NCBI RefSeq assembly: GCF_032854445.1 | Contig: NC_088302.1 | Span: 50,438,046 to 50,502,045, forward strand | Source: Liolophura sinensis | Taxonomy: Eukaryota > Mollusca > Polyplacophora > Chitonida > Chitonidae | Direction: 5' to 3' | DNA length: 64,000 bases | Part shown: one piece after another, positions 1 to 13,385 of the stretch | Numbering within the stretch: the first letter of the stretch is position 1 | How the letters are laid out: every line of letters begins with the position of its first letter | Translations under genes and position numbers: made by a program | Notes under the pieces: generated by a model | What the model saw: the letters and a program-made list of their open reading frames with translations, nothing else | Told to the model about the DNA's origin: nothing | Databases searched by the model: none

Positions 1-3000
1 GCAAGCTAACAATACCTCTGAACATACCAAGGCTTTAGGAGAGCCGGGAAATACATGGGGCAGGTTTAAGGGTATTATGAAAAGAATGGTCAACTACTAA
101 ATGTTCTCACCTGGTCAAACAAGCCCTTACACAGGTGTGACAAACGACAAAGGCATTTTAACACAAACAGACCACTGAGATGGAGGTAAAACAGAGAGTG
201 CAAACAGAGAGAGATTTGATTAAGAAGGAAATTCATGTTGAATGTTGTTGGAGATATGAAGTCAGACAGAGTGTATGTGGCAGATGATATTTCACACTCT
301 GACCACCTCTAAGAATACACTGTGCATGTATATACGTGCTCATTTGGGACCAGACATAAAACTACATATATAACCCATATACATCAGACAAGGTACATGT
401 ACATGGTAACAAGCTCCAGGCAATACAATTACCCAGACACAGAGGCACAGTGTAATTGAGTATATAAATGGGGGTACAAGTAGAAGAAGCTTGAATTATA
501 ACCATACGCTAAATTGTATTGTTTCTTTCATTTTCACAATGAGCCAAAATACATACATACATGTACAAAAGACACATGGTACACCAAGTAAAATGGTACA
601 TGGTACGCTAGTTATCATCCAAACTGCATGATGTGTGTACACTAGGTATACATGTCCATGTCCAGGTTTAATACAGCTCTCAATTTTTCCCTGGCTGAGT
701 ACAATATTAAAAAAGCCTTTAAAAATCAATGCATAATATGCATAGACATGTTGATGCCAAAAATGTAGTCAAACTGAAATTTATATACCCCCCCCCCCCA
801 CTTTCATCCCTAACAACATACATTGCAACCATTAAGCCAGATCCATAGGATTTGGCGCTGTTTAGCAAATTGTTTTTATGTTTTTCTCCACACATTAACT
901 CTCTAGGACAGGTCTGTGACACTGACCTCTACTGTTAGCCAAGACAGTGCTGCCATAGGCCCGGGAAAAGCACCAGCTCGCACCGTCACAGCGGTGAATA
1001 ATTTAATCAAACAACTCTCGGCCCAATTGTGTGCCCTGGCCGAATCAATGCTGACCGTTTGTTCTGTAGAAACTATCACATCTCACCCGGACACTACTCA
1101 GGATTGATTAACAAAAATATCTGTAGGTCTTCTCCTTAACACTGTTACACATGAATTTTTTTTTTCTTTCTGAAAGTGACGGCTGTCAGGATGAATTCTT
1201 CACAGACTAAAATGCTGAGTTTTCTTCATCCACCAGAACACCTGTCTTTCTTAAGACTGCATGCTTTATACGTGTACTTTATCCTATAACTTAAGTCTTC
1301 ACAGTGATCTAAAAACATTAATACAACGAACACAAACACTAGGTCACAGTTCATTTTTGGATCTTTAGAAAGAGAAATCAATAAAGAATGTGACTTTCCA
1401 GGGCTTATATTCCCCTAATTTGGCCACAGTCAGTGTTGAGCACAAATAGCCAAAATCCCCCAAAATAGCAGTGGTTTAGGGATTTGACAATAACCAACAG
1501 AGAGGCAAGCATTTTTTTTTGCTTAATTTTTTAAACTTATTTTCATGCCGACACAGCGTTAGCCTCTGTGATCTTGGGGAGAAAATAAAGGCCTGCTTTC
1601 AAGTAAATCCAGATAAACAGTATTCAGTGTGTATCACCATGATTACTACCAAAAGTCTTGAAGGTTTGAAAGTTTAAATGCATCACACACTTGTACATGT
1701 GCCTTTCTCAAGATAATTATATTACACAGGAAACAAAGCATGTTAAAATTAACTGATAATCCTTTAAAAAATTGCAAAAGGTATAAAAAGAGGATACACA
1801 ATTTGACAGTTTAAACTGAAGTTTGTCTTACATAAACCTGACATACATGTATTGGTTGTGATTTCTGTGCTAGGATGTTGTAAAAGTGCAAAATGTACCA
1901 TAATTTGCAACTATGTTGTAGATGTGATCAAAAGGCCAGTATTTTGCAGAAATGATTTGTTTATTTTTTTATCTGATTGATGTTTTATGCCCTACTTGAG
2001 AATATTTCACTTATACCATGGAGACCGAAACTGGGCAGAGCTCAGGGGAAACCCACGACCTTTCACAGGTTGCTGGCAGACCTTCCCACGTACAGCCAGA
2101 GAGGAAGCCAACATGAGCTTGCAGAAATGATGATTACGTGACTATGTATGTTAAGGGAGAAGTGATGAATGGGCATGTAAATGTATTCTGCGGAAGTCAT
2201 GAGTTACACATGTTACATGTAAATGTTAAGCGAAGGCAATGTGAAGACTTTCCTGGGATGGATGTGTTTGAGCAAGTTAACACGTTTAACACACAGCATC
2301 TTAATTTAACGTTTCAATGCACTGTGCTTTCTCCCGCTTTGAAAACTTCTAAATAAAAACCATATGTCTTCCTTGATAAGCAAAATGTATTTGTTAAACA
2401 GACTGGAATCCTTCTATACATGTGTTTAATTTATGAACATTCCACAAAATTTTATGCTATTACATGCAACATGCATGATGGCAAAAGTTCAAGAAACTCA
2501 GCAGAGCTATGTTGACAGCTGAATTCTTGGAACAGACTGTCCATTATGGGGGTCAAAGGTGAAATTCTTGATGGATGCAGACGTATTATGTACATTCATA
2601 CATGTATATAAGAGCACATGGCTTTCCAGATACAAACACGGCCAATGTGTAAAGAGGGTAGGAGAAAACTGGGGAAAAACTGCCCAGATATTGATCACCT
2701 CACCACATTCACATGCCCACACAGAGGAAGCTTGCCGAGTCAAAAAGTTTTGCTACATGCAAACATATATGCTGTAATAAGCAATACCCTATATCCTGCT
2801 CTTCTGATTGTGGCTATATCTTAAACACAAGCTAGGATTTCTGTTTAAACACTGGTCTGAGAGGTCTCCTCTTTACCACGACCCCTTAACTCAGCATAAC
2901 AATGGGTGCAAGAAAGCAATCGCCACCGGACTGCACACTAAATTTATTTTTGGCTTTTTTTTTTCATAATGTAGTTTAAATACATCATTTGATCTTGGCA

Positions 3001-4047
3001 CATTGTGAGGTGAAAGACTCATGTAGATCTGCAGACATGCAAGTACATGTACGTGTATATATCCTAAATACAGTCTCTGCAGCATGTTACATGAATAACA
3101 AAACACTCAAACTGTTGTTCATGAAAAAATGGGCTCCTGAAAGTCAGGTAAAATACCCTTTTGTAAAGCACATTTATGCTGTTGACAGAGATTAGTGTCT
3201 GTTATAATTTACATGAAGGAGATCTACTGAGATACATCTACCCCCTCATACTGTTGCCTCAGAGTTTCATTAGGAGACATCATACAGAGTTAAAAAAAAA
3301 CCCTGCAACATCTGGGATCACTTATATTATCCATGTTCTCTGAAGATGTTAGAAGATGACTGATATGCCAAATGAGAAACGTGGGACTTCATCTTGACTT
3401 ACACTCAATTACCCAACTGATTCACGAGGGTGATAGCGCTAACTTACGGCATTTCAGGAAGTCACAACAAAGTCACTAAATTGATCGAGCGATAAGTAAT
3501 TGTATTACATGTACATCTGTAGCAGTAGCTGCAATGATAGGTACAGATCTAGAACAGGAGATCACATCTGCATTCATTTGCATGAACTGCACAAAGTTAC
3601 ATTTCCGTTCTCCATGTATGTACAATATGCCAATAATAACATCATCATCATCACACCAACTTCCTGCAAACTGAAGATTTAATTGATTGATGTCTTATCA
3701 CATTAAAATGTATTCAGTGCTGACAAGAATACAAAATATGTACTGAAAAAAAAAAATACAACTGAAATAGCAGAAGAATTGGTTCTCGCCAAAAGAAAGA
3801 ATGGTATCGTATTGTAAAGTTTAGCAAAACAACAGCTGGCCTATTGCATCAATAGATAAAGACACTGGGAGCCTGTTCAACACGCATGTAAATGTACCTG
3901 TCAGCTGCATTTCCTACAGATTTCCTATGGACGTCTAAACTTCACCTGTCCCAACCAAAAACGGCTGAAAGATTGATCAAAAAGATCAAGAACCAATCAA
4001 AGAGGAATTGATAATTTCGACTACTGATGTGAAAAGCAACAACCTAC
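1..4047 (-). other. Dachsous-like intron, 3' part beyond window
   Basis: On the minus strand this is the intron following the large cadherin exon; it begins with a donor reading GTAGGT at 4047. I searched for a continuing cadherin exon (DxNDNxP or LDRE-type codons on the minus strand) and saw none, so the intron appears to exceed 4 kb. It holds one SINE fragment (1960-2120), a poly-C run near 788-800, homopolymer tracts and AT-rich unique sequence. A slightly GC-richer patch at 915-1107 has a 63-codon plus-strand open frame of unknown meaning. Confidence 0.55.
1960..2120 (-). mobile_element. SINE fragment (family A)
   Basis: Matches, in reverse orientation, the tRNA-derived SINE seen complete at 43698-43970. 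It reads from the tail side (TGATTGATGTTTTATGC, then TTGAGAATATTTCACTTATA) into the conserved GGGGAAACCCACGACC and GGTTGCTGGCAGACCTTCCC blocks. The tRNA-like head is missing. Diverged from the other copies, so probably old. Confidence 0.7.
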
Positions 4048-6033
4048 CGTAATAAAGCAGGTGCCCACAGTGGTATTTTCCGGAATTGTCACACTGTAAT
4101 AACTCTGGTCAAACATGGGCTGATTATCATTAAAATCCCGCACGGTTATGACCACAGTAGCATTCCCTGTCCGTGGCGGGTTCCCGCTGTCTCTGGCCAT
4201 GACAGTGAGTCGAGGCTGGGAATTGACCTCACAGTCGACATTGGAACGCGTTGTGATAAGGCCCGTACGACTGTCAATCTGGAACCAGTCAGACTGAGTA
4301 TCAGGAGTACTGAGAAGAGAGTAGGTAATGAGGGAGTTATCCCCAGTGTCCATGTCTGTAGCTGACACCTGTATCACAGACACACCTGGAAAAGCGGCTT
4401 CAGGTATCTCTGCAGTGTACACCGACTTGTTAAATTGTGGTGAATTGTCATTGACATCCTCCACCCATATGGTGATGGACAGAGACGCGTAAAGCGGTGG
4501 AACTCCTGCATCGATGGCTGTTATCGTTAGGTTGTAAAACGGTTTCTTTTCCCTGTCCAGAGGTTTGTCTACGACCATCAGGTAAACTACGTTATCCTGC
4601 GTAGTTAAAGCGAAGTGGCCACCCCCACCTGACAATGAGACGTTCACGTGAGCATTGTATTCTCCTGGAGTGTCTGGGTCGCTAACAGAAATACGAGCGA
4701 CGTATTCGCCTGGCGCCGCAGCTTCTGAAATGTGGCCAGATTTGTTTCCAGTTGTTAGAAAGACCAGGTTGATTTGAGCGGGTTGTTCGTTAATGTTGAT
4801 GAGTTGGATGGAAATGACGGCACTACCTTCGCGAGGTTGAGTGCCATTGTCTCGTGCGATCACGATGAGCTCATACTCTGGTTGACTCTCAAAATCCAAA
4901 GGTTTGTTCACCCTGACGATACCAGACACGGGTTCTATCACAAAATGTTCTTGGGGGTCACTGCGCTGACGATTGATGGAATAGCGAATGTTTCCATTTT
5001 GACCAGAGTCCTGATCAGAGGCTGACACTTCAATCACACTTAAGCCTACCGTAGAATTCTCCAACACTTCGGCAAAGTAATGACTTTGAACAAAGACAGG
5101 GATATAATCGTTGACGTCGATGATGTTTATGTTAACCCGTAATGTCCCCATCCTAGGGGGAACCCCACCATCATAAGCCCTAATCACAAGACTGTAAGAT
5201 GGGGTAATTTCATGATCTAACACATTATTCACAACTAAATCCACTAGCAGAATATTACTGCCTGCACGCTTTGAGGATACCCTGAATGCATTTCCAATAT
5301 TCCCCTCCACGATTTCATACCGCTGTGTGTTGTTGATGCCCACATCTTTGTCCACTGCACTGCTCAGCTTAATTTTGGTGTCCTTTGGGGTGTACTCTGA
5401 TAGATCTAGGCTCATGGTATTGTTAGGGAAGGCAGGGCTGTGGTCGTTAACATCTGTCACATTTATGATCACTTGTACAACATTTGTGTTTTGGGATAAA
5501 GCAGCAAATGCATAAGACGAGCGCCTTTCTCTATCTAATTTTCGTCGAGCGCTTATTCGACCAGAAACTTTATTAATATTAAGGTCATCGGCCACCCCAC
5601 TTTGACCTGTGAAGATGATCTGTAGGTATGGGGGTGGGGCAGTTGGTATTCCATCTCCAATCACACCTATCAAACTACCAGCAGGGAGTTCTTCCTCCAC
5701 ATTTATCACCTGTTGCAAGGGATCGTCTGAGCCTTGACCTGCTGCTAGCCCAAACAACAGCAAAATTAAAACTAGGGATAAAATAAAATTAAAAATTGAA
5801 TTACACTGAACTCTCAACAATGCTTTCTGTCCATGGGAGGAACTTCTTGGTTTAATCCAGGAGTTAGCCTCCCTCTTCTCTAGAAGACATGTACCTTGTA
5901 CCAAAGGCACATATGAACCCCTCGATACTGCGTTATGACCACAAGAACATGCACACTGGGGCAGCACCAACGGAAACTCCTTTAGAATTCCCATCTTTGA
6001 TCTCTCACTCATGGCTGTAATGTAATTTCCCAC
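4048..6033 (-). CDS. Dachsous-like protocadherin, N-terminal coding exon
   Basis: Giant atypical cadherin of the Dachsous (DCHS1/DCHS2) family, a type I membrane protein whose partner in flies and vertebrates is Fat, acting in planar cell polarity and growth control. The exon encodes 662 residues: a leader, a hydrophobic stretch at about 77-99, then roughly five and a half cadherin repeats with linkers such as DVNDHSPAF, DVNDYIPVF, DVNDNSPQF and DFNDNQPMF. Blocks such as ISEAAAPGEYVARISVSDPD followed by VNVSLSGGGGHFAL closely resemble vertebrate DCHS1 N-terminal repeats, including the irregular third linker (NINEQPAQI), so Dachsous is preferred over a clustered protocadherin. The exon stops in phase 0 at ACG before GTAGGT, within the motif GTCFIT that DCHS1 also has. 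Odd: about 76 residues precede the hydrophobic stretch, and the start is uncertain (see findings). Confidence 0.9.
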
Positions 6034-6113
6034 ATTGATACCTGCGCCCGAAACATTGCGTTAAACGGGACGGGAATCATGTGTAGGTAAGACATCCATT
6101 CTCTCTTAGTCAC
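6034..6113 (-). other. 5' UTR part of the Dachsous-like exon
   Basis: Minus-strand sequence between a good acceptor (TTGAATTTAATTTCAG, ending at 6114) and the first in-frame ATG at 6033. It has a 12-codon upstream ATG reading frame ending in TAA, so the ATG at 6033 is the first that opens the long frame. This start is an inference; see the alternative acceptor at 5772-5773. Confidence 0.4.
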
Positions 6114-6599
6114 CTGAAATTAAATTCAAGTACCTTATCAGTAATTTATAAACACAATGAAACTTGCTGGAATTGAGTAATGAATTTTAAAAAATTAACA
6201 TTAATGTTTTATTTTCATTGTGATATAGTACACATCCAGAAAACTGCTTAGCCTTCTCAATGGGACTAGGAATTTTTAAGCTGCTAAATAAGAAAAACAT
6301 AAATAAAAACCACTGATGATTCAGTTACAGTTATTTGGAGCCAATTCATGTACTCGACACTGTCACTGTAATCATCACATACTGGGTATCTAAGCACAGG
6401 TTAACATGTAACTGTGGGCTTACCCTATTTACAAGGTGTAGCTGTACCTTCAAAGCGTAGGCAAGAATTTTATCAAGTTTATTTCTGAATTCATGATATG
6501 TTTAAAACTCTTAAATCGCGTGTTTGCGTGACTCCAGGACTGTTCATGCATGATACAACCTTTACCAGTTTGGAAACAAGCGACATTTGGTGCTACATA

Positions 6600-7260
6600 C
6601 AAAAATTTTCTTCATAAAGCGTGGAAAGACGGGGTGAAGGAATAGTTCGCCCGTCAAAGAGCCTCTCTAGCCACGGACGGTCTGTCTAGAGCCCCCGTAC
6701 AAACACCTCGCACGCCCGTTCCCTTCTTAACCAATACCTCACTTCGTAGCCTACGTTTCGGTTGGCAGAACTTGTGTTGCATTCTGACACTTTAACCAAG
6801 TTGACGATTCATGCTTTGGAAATTTGCAAACGGTTGGTACCTGGAGAGAAAGTCTGGGTTACTTGACTGACCCTGTACACTCATCACACCTTAAAGTCCC
6901 ACCAGACTCGCTCTCCCTGCGGAGAGTGAACGCCTATGCGCGGCTCAGAAATCTCAGACCCGATCCAGCGATCGCTCTGTCAGCTCTCGCTCAAACTTTA
7001 TCTCACCGACAAAACAAAAACAACACAGGCAAAAAAACTACTAACTTACCCTTAAACAGCATCCATTTTGCGCATTTTCCAAAGCGTCTTGCACTCATCA
7101 CTACATTAAAATCCAGTTAAAAGAGAGCCGAGAAGACAGTACTCAGTGACGGGCTAAACACGCACTCGTTCTTTGTAGCAGGAGGGTGAAGAACTGTTCA
7201 AGCCTAGCGGTGAACTGAGCACCCACGGGTAACGCTCACTTACCCGTTTCCGACAAACCT
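6600..7260 (-). promoter_or_regulatory. CpG-richer block, likely Dachsous promoter and UTR exon
   Basis: GC and CpG content rise sharply against AT-rich flanks (for example 6660-6770 and 6900-6990). On the minus strand there is a strong donor (AAGG then GTAAGT, intron starting at 7049) which would splice to the acceptor at 6114. The joined frame from the nearest ATG closes at once with TAA, so this exon would be untranslated. Promoter identity is inferred from composition and position only; no TATA box was chosen. Confidence 0.35.
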
Positions 7261-8946
7261 AACACTTGCCACAAGAAATAACCTAAAATCGCAGGAAAGT
7301 GTACATTTTCCAATTTTTCTTTGAAATGAAATTAGATTCTGTCTTAGAACATCATTACACAGGCATGGCTTCTTGTGAATTGTCTATGCATCAGAGTGGG
7401 AAATGGGAAATGATCGGTTCTCCGGTTATGGTCACGTGACCTGTCTGTACCTGGCCAACACACTACAAAGTGGCTTGAGCTAATCTCCAAACGGGCATTT
7501 ACAGCTTCTGGCACTCACTCAGCGGGAGAATTCCACTGGATTACTGGGAATATTTTAATGGGTTTTATTTAATTGTCACCCACCCAGAGAGTTTTAAAAT
7601 ATACACATTACAGAATAAAAAGAAAATGATAACTGTAATTTAGTAACAAATGAGACACACAAGCTCAGGTGCATTTGGCCGTTTCAGATTATAACTTAAC
7701 AAGCTTGTCTATTGAAACCTGTCTGAACAAATTCTATGGACTACAAAGGAGAGTATTTCAATTCATCGAAGTTGTAATCCAAAAAAAAAAGAGGATAATA
7801 GTAACACTGCAGATATTTGAATAAATATTAATCGGTTGAGTACTATTCTACCATTGTGCCTAAAAGCGTATAATATAGGTCGAACATACTTTTCTTTTTC
7901 ATATAATTAAAAAATACTATGAAGAACAGCTTACAAATATAGGGTATCTTAATGAACTTATCTGTGATAATTGCCTAGGCCCTATGTAGTGGCATTTAAT
8001 GCGTTCGATGAAAATGTTATTTTTTTTAACATACATGTAGGGCTAAACTGTTATAATCAACTTATAATACAAGATTGCCGTTGTTCCGTATCTACCTCTG
8101 TAGGGCCAATGCGTGCTGTTTTAGGCATGGGCTTACAACTCGCCATCTATATGCAGTAGACATGGAGTATAAGTATATTTATACTAACTTATATGTGAGA
8201 GGAAACGCGGCCCAAACCTCTCTATAAAACAAACAGCAGACTGGCAGACCATATTGAAAAGCCTGGTATCGATGTATGGCCAAACCATTCACGACAAACA
8301 CCAGCTCTCTCAGGCCTGAAAGGCTGTATTATCCGTGTCAGGATATTTACCCTGGCCCCAGTGCCAGCGATCCGGCCTTTGTCCGAGACCCAACTTACTC
8401 TGTCACAGGCCGGCGTAGGGGCCAACTCGCGGGGCTACCGTTAAAACTTCTCAATGAGCAACTAATGGTGAAAATCAGCACCAGAATAAAGTTTACCCTC
8501 ACATGCATGTGTATAGGTAATAGGGGTGTTTGCAGTGACAACAGCGTAGCTCAGCACTGTCTGACGTGTCTTTGACAAAAACTACCAGGATAATCTCCAA
8601 ATCGTATGTGAAGTGGCCTGTGAATATAGAGAGGGATTAAACCCAAATCCGTTTTTTTGATAAATACCTTTCAACTAACAGTCAGTGAAAATGGTGTAAA
8701 TAGCAGTCCAAGGAGAAAGGAAGGAGTTTCACACAGCAATGTCCTACACATGCACGAGAAAAGTGCAGAAGAAAAAGCACATCATTCTGAATTGTCAGAC
8801 GTACATATAGCGGGCACAGGTTGCTCACACATAATACAATTCAATAATAATTGTATCTGCTAATGTAATTAAGAGCCGGATGAACAAGTATTTATGAATT
8901 CTAAAATCCCGTTCTAAAAGCATAACGAGTAACAATCAGCATTATA

Positions 8947-8948
<2 letters not shown>

Positions 8949-8993
<45 letters not shown>
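8949..8993. repeat. (AT)n microsatellite
   Basis: An uninterrupted run of about 22 AT dinucleotides in the intergenic region. Confidence 0.95.
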
Positions 8994-8996
<3 letters not shown>

Positions 8997-10516
8997 TTTA
9001 GCTGATATAAACCTTCGACACATTTATATTTTTTCATTTTTTTACAGTTTGATGAAGTTTTTCAGACTGCATGCTGCTGAGAGAACTTTGTTAGCCCATA
9101 CATTTGCTATGAAGGAGGTAAAAACGCTATATGCTTGCCGTCTTTTTTTTCAACTCCATATATGCCCATGTGAAAATAATGAATTAACACGTCGGCAACT
9201 ATTCCTCTCAAAGAAATTAGATTTTTAACGCTAATAGGGTATATGTTCGGGGATTAAGTATCACAAAAACACAGAATTTGAAAGTGTCTGGTAAATGAGT
9301 TAACAGCTGGATTCGGATTCGTAACTTCTGGCTCAACCTATAGCTTTCTTGTGTTTCTAATGACAGAAACAACGGCATAAACGTCCTAGGCCTATAAATG
9401 TATATGTCGTACCGTATTTTCATACATGATGCAGGCATTTAAAGCAGAATATTTGGATCAAGAGTCAAAATTTCACGGTCTTTAATATTTACATGCGGGT
9501 ACGTACGTGTATCATCTATGACACAAGTGAGTTAATCCAGACCTACGTATACACATATAGGCCTATACATATATGAAATAAGACCATGTTCTCCCTATGT
9601 CAGAAACTTTCAAAGGACTTATAATAATTTACGTAATCAAGCTCATAGTTTCGTTAATCGAAATGATGACACATGAAACACTGTCGCCAATATCTGTCTT
9701 GTGCTCGTACTGCTTAACACTTACACCCTGTGTAAATATTACATGTGTTTTATGATAAAAGCAGTATGCAGACGGGAGATAACTCAATTATTGTCTGCGC
9801 TCAATAAGTTTACTAGAGTGCTTCCCCTTGTTTCAACCTAACCGTGAAAATGTGACAGTTGTCACAGGCTTCGCCTACATGTCTCACGAGAATAAGAATG
9901 ACATAGCCTGTGGAAAACGTTTGATTTTTTTGATTAATAGTTAACTCAATGCACTCTCAACATAGTCACTCAGTCACAAAGCATCTTTCGGGAATTAACT
10001 TGAAGAATACAGTGCAACTAGTATACAGCTATACCATACAGGCTCGGCGTATTCGCTAAAGTGACCCCAGCGCAATATGTAGCTAACGCCGTCATTACCG
10101 CGCAGGTTGAATTCAAAACACAAATGTCACTATGAGGCCTACACGTCTTTCGTATATACTTCTACATAGCCAGATTATCACTACAGTAGGGAAACCTATT
10201 ATATACGTAAGTGTGATATGAGATTAAATTTAATTAGTTAATGTTAATCAATATATACTTTATTCTAAAACTTCATTTGAAAGGCATGATATGGAGACAG
10301 CGATAAGGAAGAAGTGCAGAGTCACGCCTACCCTAATGCTTCTAATTTTGGGACACCTCGTGCGCACGAGGAATTGCAGCAGGGAAAGAGGCCCATAGGG
10401 AACCAATGGTATTTAGAGCAACCATTATAATGATGAATTGGGTTAAAAGGGAAAGTAAATCAATAAATAGGATTAAAAAAAAAAGACAGGTGTGAAGTGA
10501 GAGTAGTCTGAATTGG

Positions 10517-10785
10517 GTTATGGTGCCTTACACCACCTTACAAATTGAACTGACAGCTGCCAACCATGAACACTTCCAGCTCTGATCGGGGTACCTGACA
10601 TCCGCCCCGCTGGTACCACAGCCAGGGCGTTACGTGTCCTGATTTACCTTACAGAGGATCTTTCTGGTTGTTCACCCACCTTGTTATAGTGGTACCCTGC
10701 TAGAGTATTGTCAGTTTTTGTCTCAGACCTTCCCAAGGGTTATAGACAAAGGTAACATGTACCTGATGGTTACCCCTGAAGTAAG
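10517..10785 (+). repeat. dispersed repeat family B, copy 1
   Basis: Shares about 260 bp of clear similarity with 13120-13385. Anchors include GGTTATGGTGCC, ACACTTCCAGCTCTGATCGG, TTCACCCACCTTG, AGTGGTACCCTGC and TCTCAGACCTTCCCAAG. The blocks are collinear with small indels. No coding capacity seen. A non-autonomous element is likely, but no terminal repeats were identified. Confidence 0.75.
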
Positions 10786-11819
10786 CATTGACTTCACACA
10801 GCATTATTAGGTACCGCACGGTATTATATAGCGACCAGGCGAAGTCCGTGTCTTGGTTGTGGCGCCTAAGGTTTACACACTCATGGATGGTCAGGGCAGG
10901 GAATGTAATTGTAAAATCCATTTGTCATACTTTAGAGTGAATGGTAAGGGCATAATAAGCACGTGGGTTGTATAGTTTGATTGTCAGTTTGACTAAATGT
11001 GAAGTTGAATTGTGTCATATGTTTGCAGGTTCAGGTCCCAGGTGTAACAGAGTATAACTTTTTTGTTACGATTTTCTCTCTCATAACTTTAAACTAAAGA
11101 ATAACCCTAAAATAAACCGAATAAAAGCGTCAGGGGATAGACCATTGTTCATTTTAGCCAGTGCTATGTAAAGCTGGGCTTTTGTACTATATTTTTTTTG
11201 TCTTATAGCTCTGACGCTTACTGTTTGGATATTCTTTCACTGTAATGTATTTGGCATATATTATATCAAAAATGTGTAGGTATTTTGCCAGAGATCAAAC
11301 CTTTAGTATAAATGGGGTTATACTGGTCTGTATATTCCCTTCAAAATTGGTTTTTGAGGAGAATCCTAAGCATCACGGTGCAAAGCAATTAGAAAATAGA
11401 GAGCATTATAGGCCCAGTATTTAATTGTAAACCCACATTCAATTATAAACCTGCACTTTGGCACACCAAAATACATGCATATTCATGAAAGATTTGAGAA
11501 AGTTTCCTCGAGACAATGACATGTACCGGTATTGAAATGACCCAAAAAACCACACAAAACAAAGAATAAAGTTGTAATATGCATTTTAGCACAACATGTA
11601 ACAAACAAATTTTTAGAAGTGCTCCTGGAAAATGTTAAAAATTAAAATTATTGAGGAATGAATGGTCGGGCTAGGACACCTTGTGATATTTAGCTTCAGA
11701 TTTGTTGTTGAGTCAGTGAGTATTTTTGTGTCATTATTTTAACTGATAGACTCGACAGAGGTGATGTTCATATACTATATTTATTTAATCAACTAAGGCT
11801 TTAGTTAAGAAGTTTTCGC

Positions 11820-12015
11820 GTATTTATTTGGCGTCCAGCTCATATGCTGGCTTCCTCTCTAGTCGTAAGTGGGAAGGCCTTGCAGCAACCTGAGGATGGA
11901 AATGGGTTTCTCCCGGGGACTGCCCAGTTCCCTACAACCATAATGCTGACCGATGTCATTTCAGTGAAATATTCTTGAGTACGGCGTAAAACACTGATCA
12001 AAACAATAAATATTT
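11820..12015 (+). mobile_element. SINE copy (family A), body and tail
   Basis: Sense-oriented body of the tRNA-derived SINE: CTGGCTTCCTCTCTAGTCG, GTGGGAAGGCCTTGCAGCAA, ACCATAATGCTGACCGATGT, GAAATATTCTTGAGTACGGC and a tail GTAAAACACTGATCAAAACA with AATAAAT. The tRNA head is absent or degenerate. Confidence 0.8.
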
Positions 12016-12270
12016 ATTTGGTGGCTGTTATATTTTTTGGGTGGAGACCTTCGTTAAGACCTAGATGTTATGTCATACCTCTTGATTATGTCGTATACAT
12101 GTGGGCGTGTCCATCATAAAATAGGACAGTATATACGTATAAGCAGCTTCTTACGCAGTTGCAGCTAAAGCTATGTAGTCCCATGCAATGCAAGATTACG
12201 AACTCTTCCGATCATACTGTATAACGTGTTTTTATCGTAAAATGCTTCAACGGGCTATCATATTTAAAAC

Positions 12271-12300
12271 AACAACAACAACAACAGCAACAACGATAAT
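12271..12300. repeat. (CAA)n microsatellite
   Basis: Short run of AACAAC trinucleotides with one GCA interruption. Confidence 0.85.
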
Positions 12301-12707
12301 AATACTATCTTAGACAAAAGAGGTTCATAGTAGTAAATATAACAAAGGAAGGACAAATAAATGGAAAAGCATACAGTAGAATTAAAGGGATGTGATTTTG
12401 TACATGCACGACAATAGCTACATGTGCACATGTAGGTGACGACTTTCAAGCCAAAATCACCAAGAACAACTGAACCCTCATTTAACAGCGAGGTATTTTC
12501 ATGATATGCAGAGGCACATCACCGTTAATTTAACTTCGTCAGAAAAGTCCAGTAATTGACGCGGTCAAATGCCTTGCTGACATCTACAAACATAGGAATA
12601 CAGAGCTACCACGAGGCAATATAAATTCATTACTTTTTTCATAATGTGAATACACAGGTCAATAAATCTGTCTGAATTGAAGCCAGATAATAACGTGTAT
12701 ATTTATT

Positions 12708-12812
12708 TCTTTTATCGGTGTTTTACGTCGTACTCAAGAATGTTTAACTCATACGACGGCGGCCAGCATTATTGTGGAAGGAAACCGGACAGAACCCAGG
12801 GCCTAAGATGTA
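12708..12812 (-). mobile_element. SINE fragment (family A)
   Basis: Antisense tail-to-body fragment: GTGTTTTACGTCGTACTCAA, ACGACGGCGGCCAGCATTAT and GGAAACCGGACAGAACCCAG. It ends before the tRNA-like head. Confidence 0.8.
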
Positions 12813-13119
12813 CAGAGGGCACACTGACAATTATTTAAAATAATTTGCTCATAAGGCTTAGCAATTATCGTGTCAACAGCTATATATATCTATTATTATG
12901 TATTAGAACGCGTCCTGTCGCCTCCTTTATTTTTAACAACCGGAATAATAGCAACAAATGTAAGCTCTGGTTACAGATGACAATGACTAAATAAAGCATT
13001 TATACATAATGTCGGATGATTTATTACTACCGGTGAGGAATACAGCAGGTTTCCAACATGAAGACAATCGGAGCCAGCATTACCTGCCCATCTGAGACGC
13101 TTTCCATAAGTCTGAACAA

Positions 13120-13385
13120 GGTTATGGTGCCGGTAACACCACCTTACGAACTCAACTGACATGCAGCTGCTAACCATAAACACTTCCAGCTCTGATCGGG
13201 AAACCTGACATCCACCCGCTTGGCGCCGCAGCAGGGCGTCACGTGACATGACGTACCTTACCCAGGATACTTTTTGTTTTTCACCCACCTTGGTACAGTG
13301 GTACCCTGCCTCCATATTGCCAGACTTTGTCTCAGACCTTCCCAAGTGTTATAGCCTAGGTAACACGTACCTGTTGGTGACATCT
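13120..13385 (+). repeat. dispersed repeat family B, copy 2
   Basis: Second copy of the element at 10517-10785, same orientation, 2.6 kb downstream. The two differ by point changes and small indels, for example an extra ATGC after AACTGAC, so the duplication is not recent. A 124-codon minus-strand open frame (12971-13345) falls across it and is not supported as a gene. Confidence 0.75.

Noticed and set aside
8276-8575. 99-codon plus-strand frame in the intergenic region
   Set aside because: No known motif, no flanking splice evidence; retained only as a comment.
12971-13345. 124-codon minus-strand frame
   Set aside because: Coincides with dispersed repeat B; no recognisable domain.
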